From assembly GCA_902624315.1 (NCBI GenBank), contig CACNXC010000003.1, positions 124,001 through 188,000 on the forward strand: 64,000 nt of DNA, written 5' to 3'. Source of the stretch: an uncultured Pelagibacteraceae bacterium. Lineage in GTDB: Bacteria > Pseudomonadota > Alphaproteobacteria > Pelagibacterales > Pelagibacteraceae. The notes beneath the pieces are model-generated. The model searched no databases and was not told where the DNA came from. It saw only the letters and a list, made by a program, of their open reading frames with translations. Below, in pieces: positions 9,703 to 19,308 of the stretch. Each line of letters opens with the position of its first letter. The stretch's first letter is position 1. The translations under genes were made by a program, and so were the position numbers.

Positions 9703-10014
9703 TTAACCTTTTAGTTTATCTATCTCCTCTACTCGAATAGTTCCAGAGTTTCTAAAATAAACAACTATAATCGCAAGACCAATTGCAGCTTCAGCTGCAG
9801 CAACAGTAAGAATAAAGAGAGTAAATATTTGTCCAGATAAATCTCCTAAATAAATTGAAAAAGATACTAAATTAATATTTACAGCTAATAAGATAAGTTC
9901 AATACTCATCAAGATAACAATAATATTTTTTCTATTAAGAAATATACCAATTATTCCAATACTAAAAATAACAGCACCTAGAGTTAAATAATGACCTAAA
10001 CCTATATCAATCAT
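9703..10014 (-). CDS. nuoK: NADH-quinone oxidoreductase subunit K
   Basis: This small membrane subunit (103 residues, three helices) forms part of the E-channel of complex I with NuoJ and NuoH. The pattern [20 protein letters not shown] followed by [17 protein letters not shown] near 34-50 carries the two conserved membrane glutamates of this family (ELILLAVN and [10 protein letters not shown] near 74). The length is typical. Its start lies inside the end of nuoJ (eight-base overlap), and nuoL follows after one base. Confidence 0.97.
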   Translation of the reverse strand: MIDIGLGHYLTLGAVIFSIGIIGIFLNRKNIIVILMSIELILLAVNINLVSFSIYLGDLSGQIFTLFILTVAAAEAAIGLAIIVVYFRNSGTIRVEEIDKLKG

Positions 10015-10639
10015 CTATTTTCACTCCTTTATTAGACGCAACTTCAAGTACTTCCACTCCTTCAGTCCTTTCTCTAGATATTTGTTTTAAATAACTTTGT
10101 TTTTTAACACCTTCTCTTTGTCTAAAAGTAAGGACTATTGCTCCTATCATAGCAATCAAAAGTATCATCCCACTAATTTGAAACACATGTATATAATCAG
10201 TGTATAAAACCTGACCTAATGAATGAGTGTTACTAACCCCGTTTTCTAGCGATGATTTTGCAGAATTAAATAAATCAGGTTTATATTTCCATCCACCTAT
10301 TACAATTATCAATTCAAAAAATATTATTACACTTATTAATAATCCTATGGGAATATGTCTTGAGCTATCTTTTGAAACAAACCACTGATTTTTTTGTTGA
10401 GCAACATTAAGCATCATTACAACAAACAAAAATAGCACTGCAACTGCTCCCACATAAACTATTAACATAATCATCCCCAAAAATTCAGCACCAATCATTA
10501 TGAAGAGGCAAGATATACTTATAAAATCAAGAATTAAAAAAAAAACTGAATGAACTGTGTTTTTAGAAACAGTTACCATTATAGCAGAAACAACTGCAAT
10601 GACAGAAAAAAAATAAAAAAATATTGCATGTGCAATCAT
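10007..10639 (-). CDS. nuoJ: NADH-quinone oxidoreductase subunit J
   Basis: This is a 210-residue membrane subunit of complex I with five predicted helices. Recognisable segments are [20 protein letters not shown] near 27-46, the conserved [20 protein letters not shown] near 51-70 including the pi-bulge region that couples quinone reduction to proton pumping, and [17 protein letters not shown] near 157. The soluble C-terminal tail after about 175 is charged and variable. It is placed between nuoI and nuoK and overlaps nuoK by eight bases. Confidence 0.96.
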   Translation of the reverse strand: MIAHAIFFYFFSVIAVVSAIMVTVSKNTVHSVFFLILDFISISCLFIMIGAEFLGMIMLIVYVGAVAVLFLFVVMMLNVAQQKNQWFVSKDSSRHIPIGLLISVIIFFELIIVIGGWKYKPDLFNSAKSSLENGVSNTHSLGQVLYTDYIHVFQISGMILLIAMIGAIVLTFRQREGVKKQSYLKQISRERTEGVEVLEVASNKGVKIDD

Positions 10640-10642
10640 AAA

Positions 10643-11128
10643 TTATCTGTATGGATTGTCTGATTTAATATTTGCCGCTAAAACATTTTCCCATCTATCT
10701 CCGTTGTCTAGGAGTTTTTCTTTTGTATAATAGAGTTCTTCACGAGTTTCGGTTGAAAATTCAAAATTTGGTCCCTGGACAATTGCATCTACAGGACAAG
10801 ACTCTTCACATAATCCACAATAAATACATTTCATCATATCAATATCATAGCGAGTAGTTTTTCTACTTCCATCTGCTCTTTCGGCAGACTCAATTGTAAT
10901 TGCTTGAGCAGGGCAGACAGCTTCACACAATTTACAAGCTATACATCTTTCTTCTCCATTAGGATATCTTCTCAATGCGTGTTCACCTCTATATCTTGGA
11001 CTAATTTTGCCTTTTTCAAATGGATAATTTATTGTTTTTTTTGATTTGAAAAGTTCCTTAATAGCAATAAAAAGCCCACTGATAAAATCGGTCATTAATA
11101 TTGTTTTAAAAAATCTTGATATTTTCAT
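10643..11128 (-). CDS. nuoI: NADH-quinone oxidoreductase subunit I (2x4Fe-4S)
   Basis: This peripheral-arm subunit carries iron-sulfur clusters N6a and N6b on the electron path to quinone. The 161-residue protein has two complete CxxCxxCxxxCP motifs, [16 protein letters not shown] near 62-77 and [16 protein letters not shown] near 101-116. They are preceded by the [18 protein letters not shown] segment of the bacterial and mitochondrial 23 kDa subunit. The amphipathic N terminus contacts the membrane arm. The start is the ATG three bases past the end of nuoJ's reading neighbour, and nuoH lies immediately upstream. Confidence 0.97.
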   Translation of the reverse strand: MKISRFFKTILMTDFISGLFIAIKELFKSKKTINYPFEKGKISPRYRGEHALRRYPNGEERCIACKLCEAVCPAQAITIESAERADGSRKTTRYDIDMMKCIYCGLCEESCPVDAIVQGPNFEFSTETREELYYTKEKLLDNGDRWENVLAANIKSDNPYR

Positions 11129-12127
11129 TTATATTGTAGGTAAAAGATTAAAGTAAAAAAGATAACTTGCTGTCAAAACAACATAAGTTAAAGATAATGG
11201 TAAAAATATTTTCCAACCTAGTCTCATTAGTTGATCATATCTATATCTTGGAACAATCGCTTTAACCAATGCAAAAAGAATAAATAAAAATAAAATTTTG
11301 AAAATTAACCAAAAAGCGCCAGGTATTAAATTAAAAGGATAAAGATCGATCGGAGATAACCAGCCTCCTAAAAATAAAATTGACCCTAGTGCACACATTA
11401 ATAAAATATTTGCATACTCTCCCAACCAAAACATTGCATACATCATCCCAGAATATTCTGTTTGGTAACCCGCAACTAATTCAGCTTCTGCTTCTGGTAA
11501 ATCAAAAGGTGGTCTATTCGTTTCAGCTAAAGCTGATATAAAAAAAATTACAAACATTGGAAATAATGGTATTACAAACCACATTTCTTTTTGAGCAATT
11601 ACAATATCATTTAAGTTCAAAGATCCAACACATAATAAGACATTAATTATAATGATACCAATCGATACTTCATAAGATACCATTTGTGCAGCAGATCTAA
11701 TTGCTCCTAAAAAAGGATATTTTGAATTCGATGCCCATCCACCCATTATTATCCCATACACACCTAATGATGAGACAGCAAAAATATATAAAATTCCAAC
11801 ATTTATATCTGCTAACACTTGTTCAACTCCAAAAGGAATTACAGCCCATGCTATTAGAGCTAGTGTCATAGTTATTATTGGAGCAAGAATAAAAATTACT
11901 TTGTTTGAACTAGCAGGTATTATAATTTCCTTGAAAATATATTTTAAGGCATCTGCAAGGGATTGTAATAAACCAAATGGACCAACAACATTTGGACCTT
12001 GTCTTTTTTGAACAAAAGCCCAAACTCTTCGATCTAACCACACGATCATAGCAACTGAAACTAAAACGGGCACTAATAAAAATAAAATTTTGTAACTCTC
12101 TTGAAAAATAATATTTAGGTATTCCAT
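11129..12127 (-). CDS. nuoH: NADH-quinone oxidoreductase subunit H
   Basis: This is the membrane subunit that forms much of the quinone-binding chamber of complex I, 332 residues with about eight helices. Conserved stretches are [20 protein letters not shown] near 32-51, [34 protein letters not shown] near 128-147, [19 protein letters not shown] near 198-216, and ARYRYDQLM-like [14 protein letters not shown] near 291. The charged loop [20 protein letters not shown] is the family fingerprint. It abuts nuoI and follows nuoG by three bases. Confidence 0.97.
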   Translation of the reverse strand: MEYLNIIFQESYKILFLLVPVLVSVAMIVWLDRRVWAFVQKRQGPNVVGPFGLLQSLADALKYIFKEIIIPASSNKVIFILAPIITMTLALIAWAVIPFGVEQVLADINVGILYIFAVSSLGVYGIIMGGWASNSKYPFLGAIRSAAQMVSYEVSIGIIIINVLLCVGSLNLNDIVIAQKEMWFVIPLFPMFVIFFISALAETNRPPFDLPEAEAELVAGYQTEYSGMMYAMFWLGEYANILLMCALGSILFLGGWLSPIDLYPFNLIPGAFWLIFKILFLFILFALVKAIVPRYRYDQLMRLGWKIFLPLSLTYVVLTASYLFYFNLLPTI

Positions 12128-12130
12128 GGA

Positions 12131-14164
12131 TTAACCCTCTGTGCCTGTCTTTTTTAAATCAACTTTTGCGTTATTACATTCAAACATAGTTTTTGATGAA
12201 CGTGCAATTACATTAGAAAAATAGTAATCTTTAAAATCAACTTTTAAAAATTCATCAGTAAAATCACTTTCATTTAATTCATAATCTAATTCTAAAGTTT
12301 GCTGATCTTTATTCATTTTTAAATAGTTAAACATACTACTCTCGAGTTCATCTTTATCATTAAAAAGTTTTCTGTTATTCATAACCTCAGTGAGATCATT
12401 AATAATTTGCCAGTCCTCTTTTGCGTCACCTGGGGGGTAAGATGCTTTATAAGCTTTTTGTAATTTTCCTTCCAAGTTAGTGTAATGTCCAGATTGTTCA
12501 GTATAAGCAGCACCTGGTAAAATTATATCTGCAATTTCTGCACCTCTGTCTCCATGACTTCCTTGATAAATAATAAATTCATCTTTCTTTTTAAAATCTA
12601 AATTATCTTGGCCAAGTAAAAAAATAATTTCAAATTTATTTTCATGAAGTTCGTCTAGAATTTTATTACTTTTATCAATGATATCTAAATCTAGATTTCC
12701 AACCGTAGATGCATCCACTGATAATATGTTTATTGGATTCCAATCATTATTCAATTTATTATTCTTGGATAAAAATTTTTTAGACAAATTAAATAAATAA
12801 CTTGCTGATTCTATTTTAAAAAAAGACTCTCCAAATACAATCATTGGTTTTTTTGACTCAATAATTTCTTTTGACAATTCATTATTATTTTCAAATATAT
12901 CTTTGATAGTTTTTACCTTCCCATCTAAACTTTGATAGTTGTAAGTTAGGTCTCCAAGATCATTTAAGGAAATAACTCTGGTATTATTACTTAAATATGC
13001 TTTTCGAATTCTCGCATTAATCATTGTTGCTTCAAATCTGGGATTTGTGCCTATCAACAAAATTAAATCTGATTCTTCAATTCCATTTATCGATGAATTG
13101 AATAAATAATTTTCTCTTTTGGAATTGTTGATAAATCTTCTTGTAGATCTAAAATCATATTTTTTCGTGTCAATTGATCTTTCTAAAAATTCTTTGAAAA
13201 TAAAACTTGTTTCCATATTTGTTAGATCACCAACAAATCCACAAATTTTATCTTTATTTGCATTTTCTATTTTTGATTTGATGATTTTGTAAACCTCATC
13301 CCAAGAGGCTTTTTCAAATTTATTATTGTACTTTATATACGGAGTGTCTAATCTTTGATTTAATAATCCATCACAAGCATATCTTGTTTTATCTGAAATC
13401 CACTCTTCATTTATGTCTTCATTTATAACAGGCAAAACTCTTTTAACTTCCCAGTCATAGGTATCAACTCGAATATTTGAACCAATTGCATCCATTACAT
13501 CAATTGTCTGCGTTTTTTTTAATTCCCATGGTCTTGCTTCAAAAACATAAGGCTTAGATGTTAGAGCTCCTACGGGACATAGATCGATTACATTTCCTGA
13601 TAATTCTGACTGAACTGATTGCTCCAAGTACGTAGTAATTTGCATATCCTCACCTCTTCCAATTGCACCTAACTCAGGAACTCCGGCTATCTCAGTTGCA
13701 AATCTCACACATCTTGTACAATGAATACATCTTGTCATTTGAGTTTTAATTAGTGGACCCATATTTTTTTCAGGTACTGCTCTTTTGTTTTCTTTAAATC
13801 TTGACTTATCTATTCCATAAAACATCGATTGATCTTGAAGATCACATTCCCCACCCTGATCACATACTGGACAATCCAACGGATGATTTGCTAATAAAAA
13901 CTCCATTACACCTTTCCTAGATTTCTCAATTTTTGGAGTATTAGTTTTTATAACCATTCCATCTGCAGCAGGCATTGCGCATGATGCTATTGGTTTTGGA
14001 GATTTTTCCATTTCAACTAAACACATTCTGCAGTTACCAGCTATTGATAATTTTTCGTGATAACAAAATCTTGGTATTTCCGCGCCTGCTTTTTCACAAG
14101 CTTGAAGAACAGTCAACCCTTCCTCAACCTCTACTTCAATATCGTTAACTTTTAATTTAAGCAT
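12131..14164 (-). CDS. nuoG: NADH-quinone oxidoreductase subunit G
   Basis: This is the large iron-sulfur subunit of the peripheral arm, 677 residues. In order it holds a 2Fe-2S ferredoxin domain ([15 protein letters not shown] near 34-48 plus a later Cys near 62), a His/Cys3 cluster motif ([18 protein letters not shown] near 93-110), a 4Fe-4S motif (CIHCTRC near 146 and CPVGAL near 196) and a degenerate molybdopterin-oxidoreductase domain. The last domain lacks a cofactor site in this family. The region after about 290 is lysine- and asparagine-rich and diverged. The start overlaps the end of nuoF by eight bases. Confidence 0.96.
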   Translation of the reverse strand: MLKLKVNDIEVEVEEGLTVLQACEKAGAEIPRFCYHEKLSIAGNCRMCLVEMEKSPKPIASCAMPAADGMVIKTNTPKIEKSRKGVMEFLLANHPLDCPVCDQGGECDLQDQSMFYGIDKSRFKENKRAVPEKNMGPLIKTQMTRCIHCTRCVRFATEIAGVPELGAIGRGEDMQITTYLEQSVQSELSGNVIDLCPVGALTSKPYVFEARPWELKKTQTIDVMDAIGSNIRVDTYDWEVKRVLPVINEDINEEWISDKTRYACDGLLNQRLDTPYIKYNNKFEKASWDEVYKIIKSKIENANKDKICGFVGDLTNMETSFIFKEFLERSIDTKKYDFRSTRRFINNSKRENYLFNSSINGIEESDLILLIGTNPRFEATMINARIRKAYLSNNTRVISLNDLGDLTYNYQSLDGKVKTIKDIFENNNELSKEIIESKKPMIVFGESFFKIESASYLFNLSKKFLSKNNKLNNDWNPINILSVDASTVGNLDLDIIDKSNKILDELHENKFEIIFLLGQDNLDFKKKDEFIIYQGSHGDRGAEIADIILPGAAYTEQSGHYTNLEGKLQKAYKASYPPGDAKEDWQIINDLTEVMNNRKLFNDKDELESSMFNYLKMNKDQQTLELDYELNESDFTDEFLKVDFKDYYFSNVIARSSKTMFECNNAKVDLKKTGTEG

Positions 14165-15485
14165 TTTTATCCAATAAGTGTTGATCTACCAAATAAGGAA
14201 TATTTTTGTTTTCTTTTACAATTGGATCAAATTTATTTCTTTTTTTAATTTCATCTTTGAAATGTCTTAATAAACCTTGAACTGGCCAAGATGAACCTTC
14301 ACCAAATGCGCAGATCGTATGACCTTCTATTTGTTTTGTAACATCACCCAACATGTCTATCTCATCTTTAGATGCTTCACCTTTTGCCATTCTTTCAAGC
14401 ATTCTCCACATCCAGCCTGAACCCTCCCTACAAGGCGTACATTGCCCACAACTTTCATGTTTATAAAATCTAGCTATTCTGGCCATACATTTTATGATGT
14501 CTTGATCTTTGTTTATCACAACTACACCAGCTGTTCCTAATCCACTTTTTTCAGCCATTAATGAGTCAAAGTCCATAGTTAAAGTCTCACATTTATCTTT
14601 TGGTATCAATGGCATTGATGATCCACCAGGTATAACAGCTTGTAAATTATCCCAGCCACCTATGACACCCCCAGCATGTACTTCAATTAGTTCTTTTAAT
14701 GGAATGTTCATTTCTTCCTCAACATTACAAGGATTATTTACGTTTCCAGATATACAAAAAATTTTGGTACCTGTATTTTTTTCTCTTCCCAAAGATGCAA
14801 ACCATTTACCACCTCTTCTTAGAATTGTTGGTACAACAGCTATAGTTTCCACATTATTGATTATTGTTGGGCAACCATAAAGTCCAATTAGTGCTGGAAA
14901 AGGAGGTTTTAATCTTGGTTGACCTTTTTTTCCTTCAATACTTTCGAGTAATGCAGTTTCTTCTCCACAAATATATGCTCCAGCTCCATAGTGAATATAA
15001 ATATCCAGATCCCACCCAGTGCCTGCAGCGTTTTTACCTAATAGTTTTTTTTCATAAGCTTCATCAATTGCCGCTTGTAGCTTTTGTCCGTCTACAAAAT
15101 ATTCCCCTCTAATATAAATGTAGCAAACATGTGCTTGAATTGCATAAGATGCAATCAAACAACCTTCGATTAATTTATGAGGTTCAAATCTTATAATATC
15201 TCTATCTTTACAAGTGCCTGGCTCAGACTCATCTCCATTGATCACTAAATAATGGGGTCTAGAGCCAACCTCTTTAGGTGCAAAAGACCATTTTAAACCT
15301 GTTGGAAAACCTGCGCCACCTCTTCCTCTAAGTTGAGAGTCTTTGATTTCATTTATAATCCAGTCTCTGCCCTTATCTGTTATTTCTTTAGTATTTACCC
15401 AATCACCTCTTTTTTGTGACGAAGTTAGGTCGGGTCCCAAATCATTGTATAAGTTTTGGAAAATTCTATCTTGATCCTTAAGCAT
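14157..15485 (-). CDS. nuoF: NADH-quinone oxidoreductase subunit F
   Basis: This subunit binds NADH, FMN and 4Fe-4S cluster N3, where electrons enter complex I. The 442-residue protein has the nucleotide/FMN motif [16 protein letters not shown] near 53-68, [14 protein letters not shown] near 83-96, [16 protein letters not shown] near 167-182 and the cluster motif [10 protein letters not shown] near 346-355 with the fourth Cys in HTICAFGEG near 391. The length equals that of mitochondrial-type homologues. It overlaps nuoE by eight bases and nuoG by eight bases. Confidence 0.97.
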   Translation of the reverse strand: MLKDQDRIFQNLYNDLGPDLTSSQKRGDWVNTKEITDKGRDWIINEIKDSQLRGRGGAGFPTGLKWSFAPKEVGSRPHYLVINGDESEPGTCKDRDIIRFEPHKLIEGCLIASYAIQAHVCYIYIRGEYFVDGQKLQAAIDEAYEKKLLGKNAAGTGWDLDIYIHYGAGAYICGEETALLESIEGKKGQPRLKPPFPALIGLYGCPTIINNVETIAVVPTILRRGGKWFASLGREKNTGTKIFCISGNVNNPCNVEEEMNIPLKELIEVHAGGVIGGWDNLQAVIPGGSSMPLIPKDKCETLTMDFDSLMAEKSGLGTAGVVVINKDQDIIKCMARIARFYKHESCGQCTPCREGSGWMWRMLERMAKGEASKDEIDMLGDVTKQIEGHTICAFGEGSSWPVQGLLRHFKDEIKKRNKFDPIVKENKNIPYLVDQHLLDKNA

Positions 15486-16086
15486 TTTTTAAATCCATTA
15501 ATGTTTTTCTATTATTTTCTGGTTCATTATTTATTCTTCCCCTATAGGAGCCAGGTGTTGGTTTTTCCCCATTTAGAATTTTATCTAAAATTTTTAAAGT
15601 TTTTTCTTTATCAAGGTCTTCATAATAGTCATCATTAATTTGCATCATCGGAGCATTGACACATGCTCCTAGACACTCAACTTCCATCCATGAACAACTT
15701 TTATCATTTGAAAGGACTGACTCATCCTCTGAAATTTTTTCTTTACATGCCTCGACTAATTTGTTTGCACCTCTTATCATGCATGGGGTTGTGGTACACA
15801 CTTGAACAAAATATTTACCTACAGGTGATAAATTATACATGCTATAGAAAGTAGCAACTTCATATACTTTTATGTATGGCATATTTAAAAATTTTGCGAT
15901 GTATTTCATTGCAGCTAAAGGTATCCAGTTATCATTTTGTTTTTGAGCAATGTATAATAATGCCATCACAGCACTTTGTTGTTTACCTTCTGGATATTTG
16001 GCAACAATACTTTTTGCAGCCTCTAATGAAGAAGGATTAAACTCAAAATTTTCAGGTTGGTTTTTTGCAGGTCTTCTTAAACTCAT
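15478..16086 (-). CDS. nuoE: NADH-quinone oxidoreductase subunit E
   Basis: This thioredoxin-fold 2Fe-2S subunit (cluster N1a) of the NADH dehydrogenase module is 202 residues. The first two cluster cysteines are in [11 protein letters not shown] near 97-107 and the second pair in [13 protein letters not shown] near 139-151. The preceding [17 protein letters not shown] is the conserved core of the 24 kDa family. The final 30 residues are a polar tail. The start codon overlaps the nuoD stop by four bases, and nuoF follows with an eight-base overlap. Confidence 0.97.
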   Translation of the reverse strand: MSLRRPAKNQPENFEFNPSSLEAAKSIVAKYPEGKQQSAVMALLYIAQKQNDNWIPLAAMKYIAKFLNMPYIKVYEVATFYSMYNLSPVGKYFVQVCTTTPCMIRGANKLVEACKEKISEDESVLSNDKSCSWMEVECLGACVNAPMMQINDDYYEDLDKEKTLKILDKILNGEKPTPGSYRGRINNEPENNRKTLMDLKNA

Positions 16087-17258
16087 CTATCGACCTCCCC
16101 AAAAACTATATCAAGTGAACCAAGAACAGCAGGCACATCTGCTAACATGTGACCTTTAATTAAATAATCCATTGATTGTAAATGTGAAAATCCTGGTGCT
16201 CTAATTTTACACTTGTAAGGTTTACTTGATCCATCTGAGATTAAATAAACACCAAATTCACCTTTAGGTGCTTCGACAGCAGTATAAATTTCATCTTTTG
16301 GTACACGATATCCCTCGGTAAATAATTTAAAGTGATGTATCAATGCTTCCATAGATTGTTTTATTTCTGCTTTAGATGGTGGAGATATTTTACCATCAAA
16401 CGTTTTAATTGGACCTTTTTCCATCCTCGCTAAACATTGTTTTATGATTGATACACTTTCCTTCATTTCCTCAATTCTACATAAGTATCGATCGTAACAA
16501 TCACCATTTTTACCTACTGGAATTTTAAAATCTAATTGATCATAACAATCGTAGGGTTGAGATTTTCTTAAATCCCAAGGGACCCCTGAACCTCTAATCA
16601 TTACACCACTAAAAGAGTAGTCTAACGCGTCATCTTTGGTTACCACTCCAATATCTACATTTCTTTGCTTAAATATTCTATTATCAGTTAAAAGGTTCTC
16701 GAGATCATTTATTATTTTTGGAAAAGTTTCACAAAATTTCGCTATATCGTTTTCTAAACCAGCTGGTAAATCTTGATGAACTCCACCAGCTCTGAAATAA
16801 TTTGCGTGTAATCTTGATCCAGATGCTCGTTCGTAAAAAGTCATTAATGTCTCTCTTTCCTCAAATCCCCATAATGATGGTGTTAAAGCACCAACATCTA
16901 AAGCTTGAGTGGTAACATTTAATATATGACTTAATATTCTTCCGATTTCACAAAACATAACTCTTATATATTGCGCTCTTATTGGAACATCGATATCTAG
17001 GATTTTTTCTATAGCTAAGGCAAAAGCATGTTCTTGGTTCATGGGAGCAACGTAATCAAGTCGATCAAAATATGGAACAGCTTGCATATATGTTTTATTT
17101 TCAATTAATTTTTCTGTTCCTCGATGTAACAAACCAATATGCGGGTCTGCTTTTTCTACAACCTCACCATCCAACTCAAGAATTAGTCTTAACACACCAT
17201 GAGCAGCAGGATGTTGTGGACCAAAATTCAAATTTAGATTTTTAATTTTTTTTGTCAT
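16083..17258 (-). CDS. nuoD: NADH-quinone oxidoreductase subunit D
   Basis: This is the 49 kDa subunit that contributes to the quinone site, 391 residues. [15 protein letters not shown] near 11-25 contains the conserved His that contacts quinone. [14 protein letters not shown] near 41-54, [18 protein letters not shown] near 62-79, and the C-terminal [19 protein letters not shown] motif near 351-369 complete the family pattern. It remains separate from NuoC, as in alphaproteobacteria and mitochondria and unlike the E. coli NuoCD fusion. Its start overlaps the nuoC end by 17 bases. Confidence 0.97.
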   Translation of the reverse strand: MTKKIKNLNLNFGPQHPAAHGVLRLILELDGEVVEKADPHIGLLHRGTEKLIENKTYMQAVPYFDRLDYVAPMNQEHAFALAIEKILDIDVPIRAQYIRVMFCEIGRILSHILNVTTQALDVGALTPSLWGFEERETLMTFYERASGSRLHANYFRAGGVHQDLPAGLENDIAKFCETFPKIINDLENLLTDNRIFKQRNVDIGVVTKDDALDYSFSGVMIRGSGVPWDLRKSQPYDCYDQLDFKIPVGKNGDCYDRYLCRIEEMKESVSIIKQCLARMEKGPIKTFDGKISPPSKAEIKQSMEALIHHFKLFTEGYRVPKDEIYTAVEAPKGEFGVYLISDGSSKPYKCKIRAPGFSHLQSMDYLIKGHMLADVPAVLGSLDIVFGEVDR

Positions 17259-17847
17259 TAGTTTCTGATATTTCTTTTATGTATTTTGTTCCTTCCCAAG
17301 GACTTTCGTAATCAAAATTTCTATAATTTTGTTCTAGTTTTACAGGTTCATTGATAACTTTTTTTTTCTCCTCACTATATCTGACTTCCGAATTACCAGT
17401 TAAAGGGAAGTCTTTTCTTAATGGGTGACCTTCAAAACCATAGTCGGTTAATATTCTTCTTAAATCAGGATGATCTTTAAAATTTACCCCATACATATCA
17501 AAAACTTCTCTTTCCATCCAATTAGCTGATGGAAATACGGATGTAAGAGATGAGATTAGTTCATTTTCATTAATGAAATAACTCAAAATAACTCTTTGAT
17601 TGAACTCATGACTTAGAAATAAATATACTATTTTAAATCTTTGTGTTTCCTCAGGATAATCTACAACTGTAATATCAATAAGTTGTCTAAATTTAGTATC
17701 TTTGTTTGTTTTTAAAAATAAAACAACGTCAATTAGATCCTCTTTATCAATTTCAATATAAATTTGATTATGTTTAATTGAAGTCTTATTAATTTTTGTC
17801 GTAAGTTCTGAATTTATCTTTTTCTCTAAATCAATTAAATTATTCAT
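17242..17847 (-). CDS. nuoC: NADH-quinone oxidoreductase subunit C
   Basis: This is the 30 kDa hydrophilic subunit of the connecting module of complex I, 201 residues. The family signature [18 protein letters not shown] is clear as [16 protein letters not shown] near 112-127, followed by [18 protein letters not shown] near 133-150. The N-terminal third is lysine-rich and diverged. The tail after [13 protein letters not shown] overlaps the nuoD start by 17 bases. There is one intervening base between nuoB and nuoC. Confidence 0.96.
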   Translation of the reverse strand: MNNLIDLEKKINSELTTKINKTSIKHNQIYIEIDKEDLIDVVLFLKTNKDTKFRQLIDITVVDYPEETQRFKIVYLFLSHEFNQRVILSYFINENELISSLTSVFPSANWMEREVFDMYGVNFKDHPDLRRILTDYGFEGHPLRKDFPLTGNSEVRYSEEKKKVINEPVKLEQNYRNFDYESPWEGTKYIKEISETNDKKN

Positions 17848-17848
17848 A

Positions 17849-18364
17849 TTACCTGCTGAAAGATCCTTTATTTCTAATTTTTTTTTGCAATTGCATTATC
17901 CCATATAACAACGCCTCAGCTGAAGGCGGACAACCTGGCACATAAACATCAACGGGCACTATACGATCACAACCCCTTACAACAGAATATGAATAATGAT
18001 AATAACCTCCACCATTAGCACAACTTCCCATTGATATAACATATCTTGGTTCAGGCATTTGGTCATAAACTTTTCTCAATGCTGGTGCCATTTTATTTGT
18101 TAAAGTGCCTGCAACAATCATAACATCAGATTGTCTAGGTGATCCTCTCGGAGCAGCACCAAACCTCTCAAGATCATATCTTGGCATTGCTGTTTGCATC
18201 ATTTCGACAGCACAGCAAGCAAGACCAAAAGTCATCCAATGTAAAGATCCAGATCTAGACCAATTTACAAGATTTTCTAATGATGTTGTTATAAATCCAT
18301 TTTTGCCAAAATCTTCTGCAAGTTGTTTAAATTCATTAGGTATTTGATCTAATTTATTGTTCAT
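17849..18364 (-). CDS. nuoB: NADH-quinone oxidoreductase subunit B
   Basis: This subunit carries cluster N2, the last iron-sulfur centre before quinone. Cluster ligands are the tandem cysteines in [10 protein letters not shown] and cysteines in SMGSCANGG and [16 protein letters not shown] place the start at the ATG at 18364-18362 ([12 protein letters not shown], 171 residues). A longer open frame back to 18403 only re-reads the 3' end of nuoA in another frame (starting MEKRCIRLG), and the shorter start leaves eight bases after the nuoA stop. The product is the standard 20 kDa/PSST subunit. Confidence 0.96.
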   Translation of the reverse strand: MNNKLDQIPNEFKQLAEDFGKNGFITTSLENLVNWSRSGSLHWMTFGLACCAVEMMQTAMPRYDLERFGAAPRGSPRQSDVMIVAGTLTNKMAPALRKVYDQMPEPRYVISMGSCANGGGYYHYSYSVVRGCDRIVPVDVYVPGCPPSAEALLYGIMQLQKKIRNKGSFSR

Positions 18365-18372
18365 TAAAAATT

Positions 18373-18741
18373 TTATTCCCAGTCTAATGCACCTTTTTTC
18401 CATTCATAAATAAATCCAATTGTAAGTATGAATAAAAAAATCATCATTGACGTAAAACCTAAAATACCAATATTTCCCAAAGAAATTGCCCATGGAAATA
18501 AAAATGCAATTTCAAGGTCAAAAATAATGAATAAAATTGCAACTAAATAAAATCTTACGTCAAATTCCATTCTTGAGTCTTGAAAAGGTTCAAATCCACA
18601 TTCATAGGCTGACAACTTTTCTGGATCAGGGTTTTTTGGTGATAAGATAAAATTTATCATTATAAAGGCACAACTGAGTCCTAAAGCTATAACTAGAAAC
18701 AAAATTATAGGTAAATAATCGTTTAGAAATTCCGCATTCAT
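18373..18741 (-). CDS. nuoA: NADH-quinone oxidoreductase subunit A
   Basis: This is the first gene of the nuo operon. It encodes a three-helix membrane subunit at the junction of the two arms of complex I. The conserved loop [23 protein letters not shown] (cited here as its parts [10 protein letters not shown] and [18 protein letters not shown]) gives secure identification. I favour ATG at 18741 ([11 protein letters not shown], 122 residues). An in-frame GTG at 18759 adds VYIPQ and has no better ribosome site. The purine-rich AAAGGTGG lies around 18755-18763, rather far (about 14 bases) from the ATG, so the start is not fully settled. Confidence 0.93.
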   Translation of the reverse strand: MNAEFLNDYLPIILFLVIALGLSCAFIMINFILSPKNPDPEKLSAYECGFEPFQDSRMEFDVRFYLVAILFIIFDLEIAFLFPWAISLGNIGILGFTSMMIFLFILTIGFIYEWKKGALDWE

Positions 18742-18794
18742 TTGTGGGATATATACCACCTTTTAAAATAAGGAGAAGTGATGTTAAGTCACAT

Positions 18795-18824
18795 TTTATA
18801 CAAAAAAAAAATCAACAAAATCAA
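18795..18824 (-). promoter_or_regulatory. Predicted promoter of the nuo operon
   Basis: On the reverse strand TTGATT (18824-18819) is followed after 18 bases by TATAAA (18800-18795), about 55 bases before nuoA. The -35 hexamer lies inside one copy of a 21-base direct repeat (18805-18825). This is read from the sequence only. No transcription start is known, and read-through from the upstream tRNAs on the same strand is also possible. Confidence 0.45.
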
Positions 18825-18865
18825 TAATTTACATCGACACATTTAAAAAAATCAACAAAATCAAT
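18805..18865. repeat. Pair of 21-base direct repeats upstream of nuoA
   Basis: Two identical 21-base copies (six A residues then ATCAACAAAATCAAT) lie at 18805-18825 and 18845-18865, exactly 40 bases apart, between tRNA-Asp and nuoA. Forty bases is close to four helical turns, a spacing seen for proteins that bind cooperatively on one face. The low-complexity A tract means chance duplication cannot be dismissed, but the ATCAACAAAATCAAT core is not simple sequence. Confidence 0.6.
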
Positions 18866-18899
18866 TGTTTAGTATTTAATACAAAGAATCGTTGAAAAG

Positions 18900-18976
18900 T
18901 GGCGGGAGTGAAGGGACTCGAACCCTCGACCTATCGCGTGACAGGCGATCGCTCTAACCAACTGAGCTACACCCCC
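18900..18976 (-). tRNA. tRNA-Asp (anticodon GTC)
   Basis: The reverse strand reads as a complete cloverleaf. The acceptor stem GGGGGTG pairs with CACTCCC (one G-U pair). The D arm contains AGCTCAGTTGGTTAGAGC, the anticodon loop is CTGTCAC with anticodon GTC, and the T arm contains GGTTCGAGTC. The discriminator base is G, as expected for Asp tRNAs, and the 3' CCA is encoded at 18902-18900. It follows tRNA-Val on the same strand by 17 bases and is probably cotranscribed with it. Confidence 0.97.
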
Positions 18977-18993
18977 ACTTGTACCCTTTTATT

Positions 18994-19069
18994 TGGTGGG
19001 CAGTAAAGGACTCGAACCTTTGACCCCCTCGGTGTAAACGAGATGCTCTACCAACTGAGCTAACCGCCC
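18994..19069 (-). tRNA. tRNA-Val (anticodon TAC)
   Basis: This is a complete cloverleaf on the reverse strand. The acceptor stem GGGCGGT pairs with ACTGCCC, the D arm is AGCTCAGTTGGTAGAGC, and the anticodon stem CTCGT...ACGAG-like helix holds loop TTTACAC with anticodon TAC. The T arm is AAAGGTTCGAGTCCTTT and the discriminator is A, with encoded CCA at 18996-18994. It is the first gene of a tRNA-Val/tRNA-Asp pair with its own strong promoter just upstream. Confidence 0.97.
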
Positions 19070-19089
19070 ATAAACAAAAAGTAAAGTGT

Positions 19090-19117
19090 TTTATATCTTT
19101 TAAAGTACCTTCGTCAA
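19090..19117 (-). promoter_or_regulatory. Sigma70-type promoter of the tRNA-Val/tRNA-Asp unit
   Basis: On the reverse strand TTGACG (19117-19112), a 16-base spacer and TATAAA (19095-19090) lie 20 bases before the 5' end of tRNA-Val. This is one of the best consensus matches in the window and has the position expected for a stable-RNA promoter with a short leader. Confidence 0.75.
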
Positions 19118-19176
19118 GGGCTATTAATACTAAATAACGTCAAGATTTATTAATTGTTTTAATATTAGGGGTTCTT

Positions 19177-19296
19177 TTAAAATCCGCCTCTCCAATTATT
19201 TTTGGACTTAAAATTTTCTTTCTCTATTTTTGATGTCGGTCTTGTAAGATAATAAGTTACAAAAACTACTATTAATAAAATTAAGTATAATTCCAT
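19177..19296 (-). CDS. Small membrane protein, 39 residues
   Basis: This is a short open frame 12 bases past the lon stop, reading MELYLILLIVVFVTYYLTRP then a polar tail with SKIEKENFKSKNNWRG. Residues 2-17 form one membrane helix, and the rest is charged and probably cytoplasmic. No family is recognised. It lies in the only gap between lon and the tRNA promoter, on the same strand, and has a proper ATG, so it is likely the last gene of the lon transcript. No clear ribosome site is visible. A chance open frame remains possible at this length. Confidence 0.5.
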   Translation of the reverse strand: MELYLILLIVVFVTYYLTRPTSKIEKENFKSKNNWRGGF

Positions 19297-19308
19297 AAAT
19301 AAATTTTT

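Noticed and set aside
18365-18403. Longer N terminus for NuoB beginning MEKRCIRLG
   Set aside because: It only re-reads the end of nuoA in another frame. The ATG at 18364 gives the normal NuoB length and follows the nuoA stop cleanly.
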